A stretch of 36,312 nucleotides of DNA from Gammaproteobacteria bacterium. GTDB taxonomy: Bacteria > Pseudomonadota > Gammaproteobacteria > Steroidobacterales > Foliamicaceae. The stretch lies in NCBI GenBank assembly GCA_028821145.1, contig JAPPHC010000055.1, positions 1 to 36,312 on the forward strand, in the 5' to 3' direction. The translations under genes were made by a program, and so were the position numbers. Positions 15,362 to 23,158 of this stretch are shown in pieces. Within the stretch, counting starts at the first letter, position 1; every line of letters begins with the position of its first letter. The notes below the pieces were generated by a model. It searched no databases. It had not been told where the DNA came from and was given only the letters and a program-made list of their open reading frames with translations.

Positions 15362-15364
15362 AGT
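15356..15364 (+). promoter_or_regulatory. Extended -10 promoter of the DUF222-HNH gene
   Basis: TGCTATAGT is an extended -10 sequence 35 bases before the HNH gene ATG. No good -35 hexamer is present, as is usual for extended -10 promoters. It overlaps the inverted repeat at 15331-15361. Confidence 0.45.
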
Positions 15365-15399
15365 TCAGGCTCATCAACGGATTGATACGGAGCCTCGAA

Positions 15400-16965
15400 A
15401 TGGACCTTCACCGCACTCCCTCCCACGCCCCTGTTCGCGATGCCGAGCCTCTCCCGGCAGGCACTGTTTACCCTTCTCCAGACGCTGACGTGCGTATGGC
15501 CGAGTGGGAACGCAAGGAAAAGGCGCTTGGCGCACTCGAGTCGCAGATCATGGAATTGTGGGGCCACATCAACGCGGCCACAGCACGATTCCTGGAGTTG
15601 ATTGCGGAGTTCGACCGCCGGGAGGGCTGGGCCCAGCACGGCATGGCGAGTTGCGCACAGTGGCTGAACTGGCAATGCGGCATCGGCGCGGTTGCGGCAC
15701 GAGAGAAGGTGCGCACGGCCCGCGCCCTGGAATCGCTGCCGAAGATCTCCGCGGCATTCGGCGAAGGCCGGCTGTCGTATTCGAAGGTACGCGCCCTCAC
15801 GCGCGTGGCGACGGCGGAGACGGAAGACACCTTGCTGCACATTGCCCTGAACGGCACGGCGGCGCATGTGGAGCGCACGGTGCGGGGTTTCCGGCGGGTC
15901 AAGCGTCATCTCGAGCGTGACGAGGCCGAGGCGATGCACGAGCGGCGCTACCTGGACTGGCGTCAGGACAGCGACGGCAGCGTAAGGATCGAGGCCCGTT
16001 TGACGCCCGAGGCGGGCGAGTTGCTGCGCAAGGCGCTGGAAGCGGCCGACGCGCAACTCGACGAACGGGGTGGAGACGCGGATACGTCTGATGTGGTTCC
16101 CGAAGGTGTTTCCGCGGAAACATCTGCGCAGCCACGGCCGCGACCCGTGCTGCCGCCATGCTGGGATGCGGCGCCTGAAAATGTTTCCGCGGAAACACCT
16201 CCTCGCAGCGCCGGTCAAAGGCGCGTGGACGCGCTGGAGCACATCGTCCAACGGTTTCTGGCCGAGGGCGGTTCACGCTCTACCGCAGGCGCTCATGAGG
16301 TCGTGGTGCACATCGCGCATGACGCCTTGTGTGACGTGCCGGAGAGCAGCGGTGCGGAATTCGACAACGGCCGCCCTTTAGCGGTGGAGACGGCGCGGCG
16401 GCTGGGTTGCGACGGCGCTCTGGTCGGCGTGGTTGAAGGCGCGAAGGGCGAGCCGCTCGCCGTGGGGCGAAGGACGCGTGCTGTGCCGCCGGCGATCCGG
16501 CGCGCGCTGCGCGTCCGCGACGGCGGCTGCCGCTTTCCCGGCTGCGATCGTTCCCGGTATGTGCACGCCCATCACATCAAGCATTGGGCAGACGGAGGAG
16601 AAACCGCTCTGGACAACCTGGTGACCCTGTGTTCGTTTCATCACCGGCTGGTGCATGAAGGGGGTTATGGCGTTCGAGTGGACGAGGGCGAGATCCGGTT
16701 CACGCGCCCGGATGGAGAGGTGATCCCGGCGGCGGGAAAAGAGCATGGCAGGTGTTTCCGCGGAAACACCTGTGCCGAGTCCGGCAACAGTTGCGAAAAG
16801 CCCGGAAGCACTTGCGCAGCTGGCGGCGCGGAGCAGCTTGAAGCGTTCAATCGGGCACGTGGTCTGGCTATCGACGCCTACACGGCCCGGTGTCGCTGGC
16901 GTGGCGAGCGGATGGACTACGACATCGCCATTGACGGGCTGTGCCGGGAGGCGGGACATACCTGA
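15400..16965 (+). CDS. DUF222 / HNH endonuclease-domain protein (13E12-type)
   Basis: A 521-residue protein. The N-terminal DUF222 helical region runs to about 220 (IMELWGHINAATARFLELIAEFDRREGW, then SYSKVRALTRVAT). The HNH nuclease domain is at about 377-420 (CRFPGCDRSRYVHAHHIKHW, then DNLVTLCSFHHRLVHEGG); its Cys pair and His residues are intact. Such proteins are common in actinobacteria as the 13E12 repeat family and are scattered elsewhere, often as mobile or multicopy genes. Their function is unknown. The linker regions (about 236-265 and 450-475) hold three DNA palindromes and a Cys heptapeptide repeat. The ATG at 15400 follows GGAG by about 8 bases. The AT-rich upstream region and the lack of partners suggest acquisition by transfer. 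Confidence 0.9.
   Translation: MDLHRTPSHAPVRDAEPLPAGTVYPSPDADVRMAEWERKEKALGALESQIMELWGHINAATARFLELIAEFDRREGWAQHGMASCAQWLNWQCGIGAVAAREKVRTARALESLPKISAAFGEGRLSYSKVRALTRVATAETEDTLLHIALNGTAAHVERTVRGFRRVKRHLERDEAEAMHERRYLDWRQDSDGSVRIEARLTPEAGELLRKALEAADAQLDERGGDADTSDVVPEGVSAETSAQPRPRPVLPPCWDAAPENVSAETPPRSAGQRRVDALEHIVQRFLAEGGSRSTAGAHEVVVHIAHDALCDVPESSGAEFDNGRPLAVETARRLGCDGALVGVVEGAKGEPLAVGRRTRAVPPAIRRALRVRDGGCRFPGCDRSRYVHAHHIKHWADGGETALDNLVTLCSFHHRLVHEGGYGVRVDEGEIRFTRPDGEVIPAAGKEHGRCFRGNTCAESGNSCEKPGSTCAAGGAEQLEAFNRARGLAIDAYTARCRWRGERMDYDIAIDGLCREAGHT
16107..16122. repeat. Palindrome copy 1 inside the HNH gene
   Basis: A perfect 16-base palindrome, TGTTTCCGCGGAAACA. It is read as part of G-V-S-A-E-T in the linker between the DUF222 and HNH domains. 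Confidence 0.9.
16182..16197. repeat. Palindrome copy 2 inside the HNH gene
   Basis: The same 16-base palindrome, TGTTTCCGCGGAAACA, 75 bases after copy 1 and in the same reading frame (N-V-S-A-E-T-P). The 75-base spacing is a whole number of codons. Confidence 0.9.
16749..16772. repeat. Palindrome copy 3 inside the HNH gene, extended to 24 bases
   Basis: The 16-base core is extended to a perfect 24-base palindrome with outer arms CAGG/CCTG. It is read in a different frame from copies 1 and 2, giving C-F-R-G-N-T-C. The DNA sequence, not the peptide, is what is conserved. Confidence 0.9.
16759..16821 (+). repeat. Three 21-base tandem repeats encoding a Cys heptapeptide
   Basis: Three adjacent degenerate 21-base units encode RGNTCAE, SGNSCEK and PGSTCAA, one Cys per unit. 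The first unit overlaps palindrome copy 3. The repeat lies after the HNH domain, near the C terminus. Confidence 0.6.
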
Positions 16966-16997
16966 ATAGCTCGCGACGCCTTCGCTGAAACTGTGCG

Positions 16998-18281
16998 TCA
17001 AGAGCGTTCAAGTAGCCATGTTCGCGCCGGCCCGGCGGTATTGAACGATCCGGTTACCACCACCCGGTAGCGGGTGCCGGCCAACTCCGCCGCCTGCTCA
17101 CAGGCCTCCGCCACCGAATCGCATCGCATCAACTTCGCGTTCGGGCGGGCGGCTACAGCCTGGGCCAGTTCATCCGGAGAAAACGCCTTCGGCCATTCCG
17201 CACGGGTAACGATGACCTGATCTTCCGCCTTGAGAGGCAGGGCACGCATGAACCCGGCGACGTCCTTGTCGCCGTGCATGCCCAGCACCCAGATTGTCGG
17301 GCGCGGCGGCAGGGCGTTCAGGCTCCTCGCCAGGCACGCGCCGGCATCGGGGTTGTGCGCCACGTCCAGCACCCATTCCGCGCCGGCGAATTCCAGGCGC
17401 TCGAACCGCCCAGGCAAGCGGCCGGCCCGAAGGATCGCCGGACAGTCGCCGGCTTCGGGCACCCAATCGGCGTTGAGGGTTTCCAGCACCGCAAACGCCA
17501 GACTGGCGTTCGGCAGTTCCGCCGCGTTGACGGGATCGGCAACCGCCAGGCCCTCGCGGCGGACGGTCCGGCCGCGCCAGTCCCAGCACTTGCCCTGCCG
17601 CTCGAAGTCGAAATCGATGCCTGCCTGGTAAAGCGGCGCCTCAAGTTCCGCCGCGCGGGCCGCAATCGGCGCCGGCGCGACCCCCGCTCCGTAAAAGGCG
17701 GGACGGCCGGCGCGCAGGATCCCCGCCTTTTCGGCCGCCACCGAGTCCAGCGTGTCGCCCAGCCAGTCCTGGTGATCCATGGCGATCCGCGTGATCACGC
17801 TCACGTCCGGGTCGATCGCGTTGACCGCGTCCAGCCTTCCGCCCAGGCCCACCTCCAGCACCCAGGCGTCGCACCGCTCCCGGCTGAAAAGGCTGAAGGC
17901 CGCCAGGGTGACGAACTCGAACTCGGTAAGCCGGACATCGCCGCGCGCCGCCTCCACCCGCTCGAACTCTCGGCTGAGGCTCTCCGCGTCAGCGTGCACG
18001 CCGCCGATCTGCACCCGCTCCCCGAAGTCCTGCAGATAGGGCGAGAGATACAAGGCTGTACGCAGCCCTCCCCTCAAGCGCAGCGCCACGTCGATCAGCG
18101 CCGCGGTACTGCCCTTGCCATTGGTGCCGGCCACCGTCACCACACGGCCGGGAGGCGGCTTCAGATCCAGCTTGCCGATCACTTCCGCGATTCGCTCAAG
18201 CCCCAGGTCGATCTCGCTGGGGTGCAGCCGCGCCGCGTGGCGCAGCCACTCGTCCAGACGCCTCGGGGCTGCGCTTGCCAT
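16998..18281 (-). CDS. folC: Bifunctional dihydrofolate/folylpolyglutamate synthase
   Basis: FolC, 427 residues, adds glutamate to dihydropteroate and then to folates, using ATP, in the cytoplasm. The P-loop is GTNGKGS at 52-58. Other Mur-ligase-family segments are YLSPYLQDFGERVQI, LEVGLGGRLDAVNAIDPDVSVITRIAMDHQDWLG and WVLDVAHNPDAG. Length is normal. It is alone here: accD and dedD, its frequent neighbours in gammaproteobacteria, are absent. It is convergent with the HNH gene (32-base gap) and divergent from the thioredoxin-fold gene. Confidence 0.96.
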   Translation of the reverse strand: MASAAPRRLDEWLRHAARLHPSEIDLGLERIAEVIGKLDLKPPPGRVVTVAGTNGKGSTAALIDVALRLRGGLRTALYLSPYLQDFGERVQIGGVHADAESLSREFERVEAARGDVRLTEFEFVTLAAFSLFSRERCDAWVLEVGLGGRLDAVNAIDPDVSVITRIAMDHQDWLGDTLDSVAAEKAGILRAGRPAFYGAGVAPAPIAARAAELEAPLYQAGIDFDFERQGKCWDWRGRTVRREGLAVADPVNAAELPNASLAFAVLETLNADWVPEAGDCPAILRAGRLPGRFERLEFAGAEWVLDVAHNPDAGACLARSLNALPPRPTIWVLGMHGDKDVAGFMRALPLKAEDQVIVTRAEWPKAFSPDELAQAVAARPNAKLMRCDSVAEACEQAAELAGTRYRVVVTGSFNTAGPARTWLLERS

Positions 18282-18314
18282 GGCCGCGAATTTTATTGGT
18301 TGCCGCGCTGGAAG

Positions 18315-18333
18315 CGAGGGCGTCCCGCCCTCG
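18315..18333. repeat. REP-like hairpin upstream of folC
   Basis: CGAGGGCG/CGCCCTCG arms (8 bp) with a TCC loop, flanked by GAAG on the left. It belongs to the same family as the repeats at 8363-8417 and 30973-31005. It lies in the 101-base divergent gap between folC and the thioredoxin-fold gene. Confidence 0.7.
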
Positions 18334-18345
18334 GCGCAGCAACCC

Positions 18346-18361
18346 GCGCATTACAATGCGC
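18346..18361. promoter_or_regulatory. Palindrome over a candidate -10 of the thioredoxin-fold gene
   Basis: GCGCATTACAATGCGC is an inverted repeat with 7-base arms and a 2-base centre. It contains the candidate -10 box TACAAT (18352-18357), about 26 bases ahead of the ATG at 18383. It may be an operator for the thioredoxin-fold gene. Confidence 0.4.
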
Positions 18362-18382
18362 CCACCCCACGGGAGTCATGAC

Positions 18383-19045
18383 ATGCGCAACCCATTCTCT
18401 CCATTCTTCGCATTCCTCTGCCTTGTTCTGGCGTTCGCCGCGCTCGATACGCACGCCGAAATCGCCGCCAGTGCCGAAGAAACCCAACCCCTGCCCGCTG
18501 GCGTCGCATCGCCTTCATTCACGGCCCGAAACGCGGACGGCAGCGACTTTGTTTTCGATCCCTCGTCGCTGGACCGCCCGGCCATGCTGATTTTCTACCG
18601 CGGCGGATGGTGCCCGTACTGCAACCGTCACCTGGCGGAACTGCGGCACGTCGTACCTGAGCTGGAACAACGCGGCATGGACGTCTATTTCCTGAGCGCG
18701 GACAGCCCCGCCAACCTGGCCTCGGCGCTGCACGGCGACGCCGAGGGCCTCGACTACACCTTGCTGTCGGACGCAAGGATGGGCGCCGCCGAAGCTTTCG
18801 GCATCGCCTTCCGCGTGTCCGACGATTACTACCAGCAGGCGAAGGAATACGGCCTCGACCTGGAAGAGGCTTCCGGCGAGACCCACCACGCCCTGCCGGT
18901 GCCCGCCGTGTACGTCATCGACTCCGACGGCATGATCCGCTTCGCGCACTCCGAGCCCGACTACACACAACGCCTCGGCAACGACGAACTCCGCGCCGCC
19001 GTGGACGGCGTGCTGGAAAACGGATCAGGCGCCGGCGATGCTTAG
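18383..19045 (+). CDS. Exported thioredoxin-fold protein (AhpC/TSA-like redoxin)
   Basis: A 220-residue protein with a signal peptide of about 25 residues (FFAFLCLVLAFAALDTHA), so periplasmic. The redox motif is C77-P-Y-C80 in IFYRGGWCPYCNRHLAEL. The rest has the peroxiredoxin-like pattern (LLSDARMGAAEAFGIAFRV, then VPAVYVIDSDGMIRF). The CPYC pair is glutaredoxin-like and differs from the single TPGC of true peroxiredoxins, so the protein may be a thiol reductase or an atypical peroxiredoxin. The ATG at 18383 has GGGAG about 8 bases upstream. Its 3' end overlaps the convergent pmbA by 21 bases. Confidence 0.87.
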   Translation: MRNPFSPFFAFLCLVLAFAALDTHAEIAASAEETQPLPAGVASPSFTARNADGSDFVFDPSSLDRPAMLIFYRGGWCPYCNRHLAELRHVVPELEQRGMDVYFLSADSPANLASALHGDAEGLDYTLLSDARMGAAEAFGIAFRVSDDYYQQAKEYGLDLEEASGETHHALPVPAVYVIDSDGMIRFAHSEPDYTQRLGNDELRAAVDGVLENGSGAGDA

Positions 19046-20344
19046 GTCTTCGATGAGAATCGAACCGGTGTAGATACCGCCGCGCCGATCCACGTCGGAC
19101 CCGATGGCGGCTATGTTGCGGAACATTTCCTTCAGGTTGCCGGCCACGGTGATCTCGTGGACGGCATGCTCGACCGCGCCGTCGCGCACCCAGTATCCGG
19201 CCGCGCCGCGCGAGTAGTCGCCGGTCACGGTGTTGGCGCCCTGCCCCATCATTTCGGTCACCACCAGGCCCTCGCCCATTTCCGCCAGCAGTTCCTCGTA
19301 GGACTGACCGGTGCTTTCAAGAAAAAGGTTATGCGCGCCGCCGGCATTCCCGGTGGTCTCCATGCCGAGCTTGCGCGCCGAGTAGCTGCCCAGGAAGTAG
19401 CCTTTCAGGATGCCGCCGCACACCAGGTCTCGATCGGCGGTCGCCACACCCTCGCCGTCGTAGGCCCGGCTGGCCAGTCCGCGCGGAATGTGCGGGCGTT
19501 CGTTCAGGTTGACGCGGTCCGCGAAAACCGGCTTGTCCAGGCTGTCGAGCAGAAAGCTGGCGCGGTTGTATAGCGCCCGGCCGCTGACCGCCGCGCAGAA
19601 GTGTCCGACCAGGCTACGCGCGACCCGCGGCGCGAACAAGACCGGCGCCCTGGTGCTCCTGATCTTGCGCGCTCCGAGGCGCCTGATCGTCCGTTCGGCG
19701 GCGCTCTCTCCCACTTCCTTCACCGGAGTCAGTTCCTCGGGCGCCCGCGCAACGCTGAAATCGTAGTCGCGCTCCATCTGCCCGTCCTGCTCGCCAAGCA
19801 CGACGCAGGACAGCGAGTGGCTGCTCGACCGGCCGCTCTGCAGAAACCCGTGCGAGTTTCCGTAAGCGAAGGCGGATTCGCCGGTATCGACGCCGGCGCC
19901 CTCCGAGTTGCTGATGCGCGGGTCCGCGTCCAGCGCTGCGGCTTCGCATTCCAGCGCCAGGTCCATGGCCTGCTCCGCCTCCAGGTCCCAGGGATAGTGC
20001 AGATCGAGGTCCGGGAACTCCGTGGCCATGCGATCCGCGTCGGCAAGGCCCGCGTATTCGTCCTCGGCCGCAAACCGGGCCAGGCTCAGGGCCTTGTCAA
20101 CGGTTTCGCGAACGGCCCCGGACGACAGGTCCGACGTGCTGGCCGAGCCGCGGCGCTGTCCCCGGTACACGGTCACGCCCAGCGAATGGTCCTGGTGGCT
20201 TTCCAGCGTTTCGACCTCGCGCATCCGCACGCGCAGGGTCAGTCCCGTGTTGTTGGAGGCCGAGGCTTCCGCCTGGCTCGCGCCTCGCTTGCGCGCGTAG
20301 CTCAGGGCATCGGCCACCCGCTCGCTGAGTTCATTGGGTGACAT
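19025..20344 (-). CDS. pmbA: TldE/PmbA metalloprotease subunit
   Basis: PmbA (TldE), 439 residues, is the non-catalytic partner of TldD in the heterodimeric protease that trims unfolded peptides, matures microcin-like peptides and degrades CcdA in E. coli. Family segments are LSYARKRGASQAEASAS at the N terminus, SLGVTVYRGQRRGSASTSD, and the C-terminal GQGANTVTGDYSRGAAGYWVRDGAVEHAVHEITVAGNL. It overlaps purE by 14 bases upstream, and its 3' end overlaps the convergent thioredoxin-fold gene. TldD lies two genes upstream. Confidence 0.95.
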   Translation of the reverse strand: MSPNELSERVADALSYARKRGASQAEASASNNTGLTLRVRMREVETLESHQDHSLGVTVYRGQRRGSASTSDLSSGAVRETVDKALSLARFAAEDEYAGLADADRMATEFPDLDLHYPWDLEAEQAMDLALECEAAALDADPRISNSEGAGVDTGESAFAYGNSHGFLQSGRSSSHSLSCVVLGEQDGQMERDYDFSVARAPEELTPVKEVGESAAERTIRRLGARKIRSTRAPVLFAPRVARSLVGHFCAAVSGRALYNRASFLLDSLDKPVFADRVNLNERPHIPRGLASRAYDGEGVATADRDLVCGGILKGYFLGSYSARKLGMETTGNAGGAHNLFLESTGQSYEELLAEMGEGLVVTEMMGQGANTVTGDYSRGAAGYWVRDGAVEHAVHEITVAGNLKEMFRNIAAIGSDVDRRGGIYTGSILIEDLSIAGA

Positions 20345-20816
20345 CGGCGCCCCGGACCGCTTCCGCCGTCTGGGCGGCCCGAAAGGCCTTGAGCGCTCCG
20401 CGCACGTCGGCGTCGCTCAGGGCCAGGATGGCGGCCGACATCAGCGCGGCGTTCACGGCGCCGTGCCGGCCGACCCCAAGCGTTCCCACCGGCACGCCGG
20501 CCGGCATCTGGGCCATGGACAGCATGGCGTCGGCGCCCCCGAAGGCGGCGGTCGCCATCGGAACGCCGAGCACCGGCAGCGAAGTGAGCGCCGCCACCGT
20601 GCCCGGAAGGGCCGCGGCCAGGCCGGCGCCGGCGATGACCACCCTGATCCCGCGCTCCTCGGCCTGCTCGCAGTACTCGGCAAGCTCGCGGGGGGCGCGG
20701 TGGGCCGAAAGCGCCCGCGCTTCCCAGCCTATGCCCAGCGAATCCAGCGTATTGGCCGCGTTCTCCATGATTTTCCAGTCCGAACGCGAGCCCATGAGAA
20801 TGGCTACTTGTGTCAT
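20331..20816 (-). CDS. purE: N5-carboxyaminoimidazole ribonucleotide mutase
   Basis: PurE class I, 161 residues, converts N5-CAIR to CAIR in purine synthesis. Visible features are the phosphate-binding MGSRSDWKIM (8-17), SAHRAP with catalytic H39, the glycine-rich IAGAGLAAALPG, and the conserved QMPAGVPVGTLGVGRHGAVNAAL. PurK, which makes its substrate, is not next to it. It sits between tldD (42-base gap) and pmbA (14-base overlap), a place where other gammaproteobacteria often have yjgA. Confidence 0.96.
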   Translation of the reverse strand: MTQVAILMGSRSDWKIMENAANTLDSLGIGWEARALSAHRAPRELAEYCEQAEERGIRVVIAGAGLAAALPGTVAALTSLPVLGVPMATAAFGGADAMLSMAQMPAGVPVGTLGVGRHGAVNAALMSAAILALSDADVRGALKAFRAAQTAEAVRGADVTQ

Positions 20817-20858
20817 TTATGGTTTCCTGGTGGTTTGAAATTCATTGGTGCGTGGGGG

Positions 20859-22334
20859 TCACGCGGTGCCGCCGACGGTGATGCCGTCCACGCGGATGGT
20901 GGGCATGCCGACGCCCACGGGCACGGTCTGCCCGTCCTTGCCGCAGACGCCCACGCCGGGATCCAGCGCCAGGTCGCTGCCGACCATGGCCACGCGCGTC
21001 AGCACCGTGGGGCCGTCGCCGATCAGCGTGGCGTCGCGCAGCGGCGCGCCCAGCCTGCCGTCCTCGATCCGGTAGGCCTCGCTCGCGGAAAAAACGAACT
21101 TTCCGGACGTGATGTCCACCTGCCCGCCACCGAAGTTCTTTGCGTAGACGCCCTTTTTCACCGAACGGACGATCTCTTCGGGATCGTGCGGACCCGGCAT
21201 CATGAAGGTGTTGGTCATGCGCGGCATCGGCAGGTGCGCGTATGACTCGCGGCGGCCGTTGCCGGTGGGCCTTACGCCCATCAGGCCGGCATTCAGGCGG
21301 TCCTGCATGTAGCCCGCCAGCACGCCGTTCTCGATCAGCACCGTGCGGCCGGTGGGCGTGCCCTCGTCGTCGATCTCCAGCGACCCGCGCCGGCCCGGCA
21401 TGCTGCCGTCGTCCACCACCGTGCACTGGTCCGTGGCAACGGCTTCGCCGATGCGCCCGGCAAAGGCAGACACCCCCTTGCGGTTGAAGTCGCCCTCCAG
21501 GCCGTGGCCGACCGCTTCATGCAGGAGCACGCCCGGCCAGCCCGGTCCCAGCACCACGATTTCCTCGCCGGCGGGGGCGGGCTGCGCGTCCAGGTTCACC
21601 ACGGCCTGGCGCACGGCCTCGCGCGCGTATTCCCCCGCGGAATCGGCCGCTACGAGATCGGCCAAAGGCAGACGCCCGCCCCAGCCGGCGACGCCGTGGC
21701 GGACTTCTCCGTTCTGCTCCAGCAATACCGTCACCCCCAGCCGCACCAGCGGGCGATCGTCGGCCGCCAGCCGGCCGTCGGACGAGCAGACCAGCACCAG
21801 GTTGCGGGCGATGGACAGGCTGGCGATCACCTGCCGCACCCGCGAGTCCGCGGCGCGGGCCTCGCGGTCCAGTGCGTGCAGCAGTTCCACCTTGGACGTA
21901 TCGGAATAACCGTCGCCAGGATCGCCGGCCGCGTAGAGACGGCGGCTTGCGCCTTCGCGGCGCAACTCGATCCGCCCCCGGCCGCCGCCGCGGGCAATGG
22001 CGCCGGCCGTTTTGGCGGCGCGCAACAGGGTGGAGGGGTCCAGGTCGTCGGAATAGGCGAAGCCGGACTTTTCGCCGCTTATGGCGCGGGCGCTCATGCC
22101 GCGCCCGCGGTCGTGGCTCGCGGTCTTGACGATGCCGTCTTCCAGCACCCAGGATTCGCCTGAATACTCCGAGAAATACAAATCGCCCCAGTCCACGCCG
22201 GGCCGCATCAGCGCGCCCAGGGCCCGGTCGAGCTGAGGGTCGCCGAGGTCCGCCGACTCCAGCAGGTTGCCGCGGGCCAGGGTCAGAGCCTGCTGCTGAA
22301 CCTCGAAGGTGGAAGGGTCCGGAGACTTGTTCAT
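20859..22334 (-). CDS. tldD: TldD zinc metalloprotease
   Basis: TldD, 491 residues, is the catalytic subunit of the TldD/E protease. The zinc motif HExxxH is intact as H272-E-A-V-G-H277 within LLHEAVGHGLEGDFNRKG. A Cys follows near the C terminus (GVCGKDGQTVPVGVGMP), as in the family. Its start overlaps the nit stop as ATGA, so the two are coupled. With pmbA two genes downstream, a complete TldD/E pair is encoded in one operon. Confidence 0.97.
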   Translation of the reverse strand: MNKSPDPSTFEVQQQALTLARGNLLESADLGDPQLDRALGALMRPGVDWGDLYFSEYSGESWVLEDGIVKTASHDRGRGMSARAISGEKSGFAYSDDLDPSTLLRAAKTAGAIARGGGRGRIELRREGASRRLYAAGDPGDGYSDTSKVELLHALDREARAADSRVRQVIASLSIARNLVLVCSSDGRLAADDRPLVRLGVTVLLEQNGEVRHGVAGWGGRLPLADLVAADSAGEYAREAVRQAVVNLDAQPAPAGEEIVVLGPGWPGVLLHEAVGHGLEGDFNRKGVSAFAGRIGEAVATDQCTVVDDGSMPGRRGSLEIDDEGTPTGRTVLIENGVLAGYMQDRLNAGLMGVRPTGNGRRESYAHLPMPRMTNTFMMPGPHDPEEIVRSVKKGVYAKNFGGGQVDITSGKFVFSASEAYRIEDGRLGAPLRDATLIGDGPTVLTRVAMVGSDLALDPGVGVCGKDGQTVPVGVGMPTIRVDGITVGGTA

Positions 22335-23158
22335 GTCACGCTCGACGGCAGCCTGCGATGATCGAGCGCAGGAAAGCCGCTGCGCAGCCGGTCGAGATTG
22401 TCCAGCGCCACGTCATGGCAGAGCACGCCATCGCCCTGCTTGCATTCCGCCACGACCTGCCCCCAGGGCTCGACCAGCATCGAGTGTCCGTAGCTCTCGC
22501 GCCCACCGGGATGGCTTCCATGCTGCGCCGATGCCAGCATGTAACAAAGGTTCTCGACGGCGCGGGCGCGAACCAGCAGATACCAATGCGCTTCTCCCGT
22601 CGGACGGGTAAAGGCGGCCGGTAGCGCAACCATCTCGGCGCCCTGCTCGCCCATGGCGCGAAACAGCTCCGGGAAGCGCAGGTCGTAGCACACCGCCAGC
22701 CCCAGCCGGCCGAACGGCGTTTCCGCCACGACCGGCTCGCTGCCCGCCGTGGTCGTCGCGGATTCGCGGAAGGACTCCTTGCGCCCGGGCAAGGACACGT
22801 CGAACAAGTGCATCTTGTCGTAGCGCGCCGCCAGGGTTCCGGAACCGTCGAACAGGCAGCAGGCCGATGCAGGACGGCGCGGGTCCTCCGCGCGCATGGG
22901 AATGGTCCCCGCGACGATCCACATTCCCAGCCTTTGGGCCTGCTCGGCCGCAAATTCCTGCCAGGGCCCGTCCCCCGGGTCCTCGGCATGCTCGGTGCGC
23001 ATGCGCTCGGCGTCCCTGGACATCAGGGCGAAGTTCTCCGGCAGCACGGCCAGCGCCGCACCCTGGTCGGCCGCCCGGCGAAGCAAAGCCGCGGCGCGCT
23101 TGAGGTTGGCGCCGGGCTCGTCGCCCGAGCACATCTGTATGACCGCAACCTTGCTCAT
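22331..23158 (-). CDS. Nit-type carbon-nitrogen hydrolase (deaminated glutathione / omega-amidase-like)
   Basis: A 275-residue nitrilase-superfamily amidase. The catalytic triad is E41 (LPENF), K115 (YDKMHLFD) and C157 (AVCYDLRFPELFR). The KMHLFDVSLPGR segment is typical of the Nit1/Nit2 branch, which repairs deaminated glutathione or hydrolyses omega-amides. It is cytoplasmic. The ATG at 23158 overlaps the yhdP stop by four bases, and its own stop overlaps tldD. The order yhdP-nit-tldD is conserved in gammaproteobacteria. Confidence 0.92.
   Translation of the reverse strand: MSKVAVIQMCSGDEPGANLKRAAALLRRAADQGAALAVLPENFALMSRDAERMRTEHAEDPGDGPWQEFAAEQAQRLGMWIVAGTIPMRAEDPRRPASACCLFDGSGTLAARYDKMHLFDVSLPGRKESFRESATTTAGSEPVVAETPFGRLGLAVCYDLRFPELFRAMGEQGAEMVALPAAFTRPTGEAHWYLLVRARAVENLCYMLASAQHGSHPGGRESYGHSMLVEPWGQVVAECKQGDGVLCHDVALDNLDRLRSGFPALDHRRLPSSVT

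Noticed and set aside
16107-16772. CRISPR-like array from repeated palindromes
   Set aside because: Only three copies, with spacings of 75 and 567 bases, lie within one intact coding frame, and no cas genes are present.
18275-18382. N-terminal extension of the thioredoxin-fold protein from 18275
   Set aside because: It would cross the REP-like hairpin and hide the signal peptide. GGGAG before the ATG at 18383 supports the shorter form.
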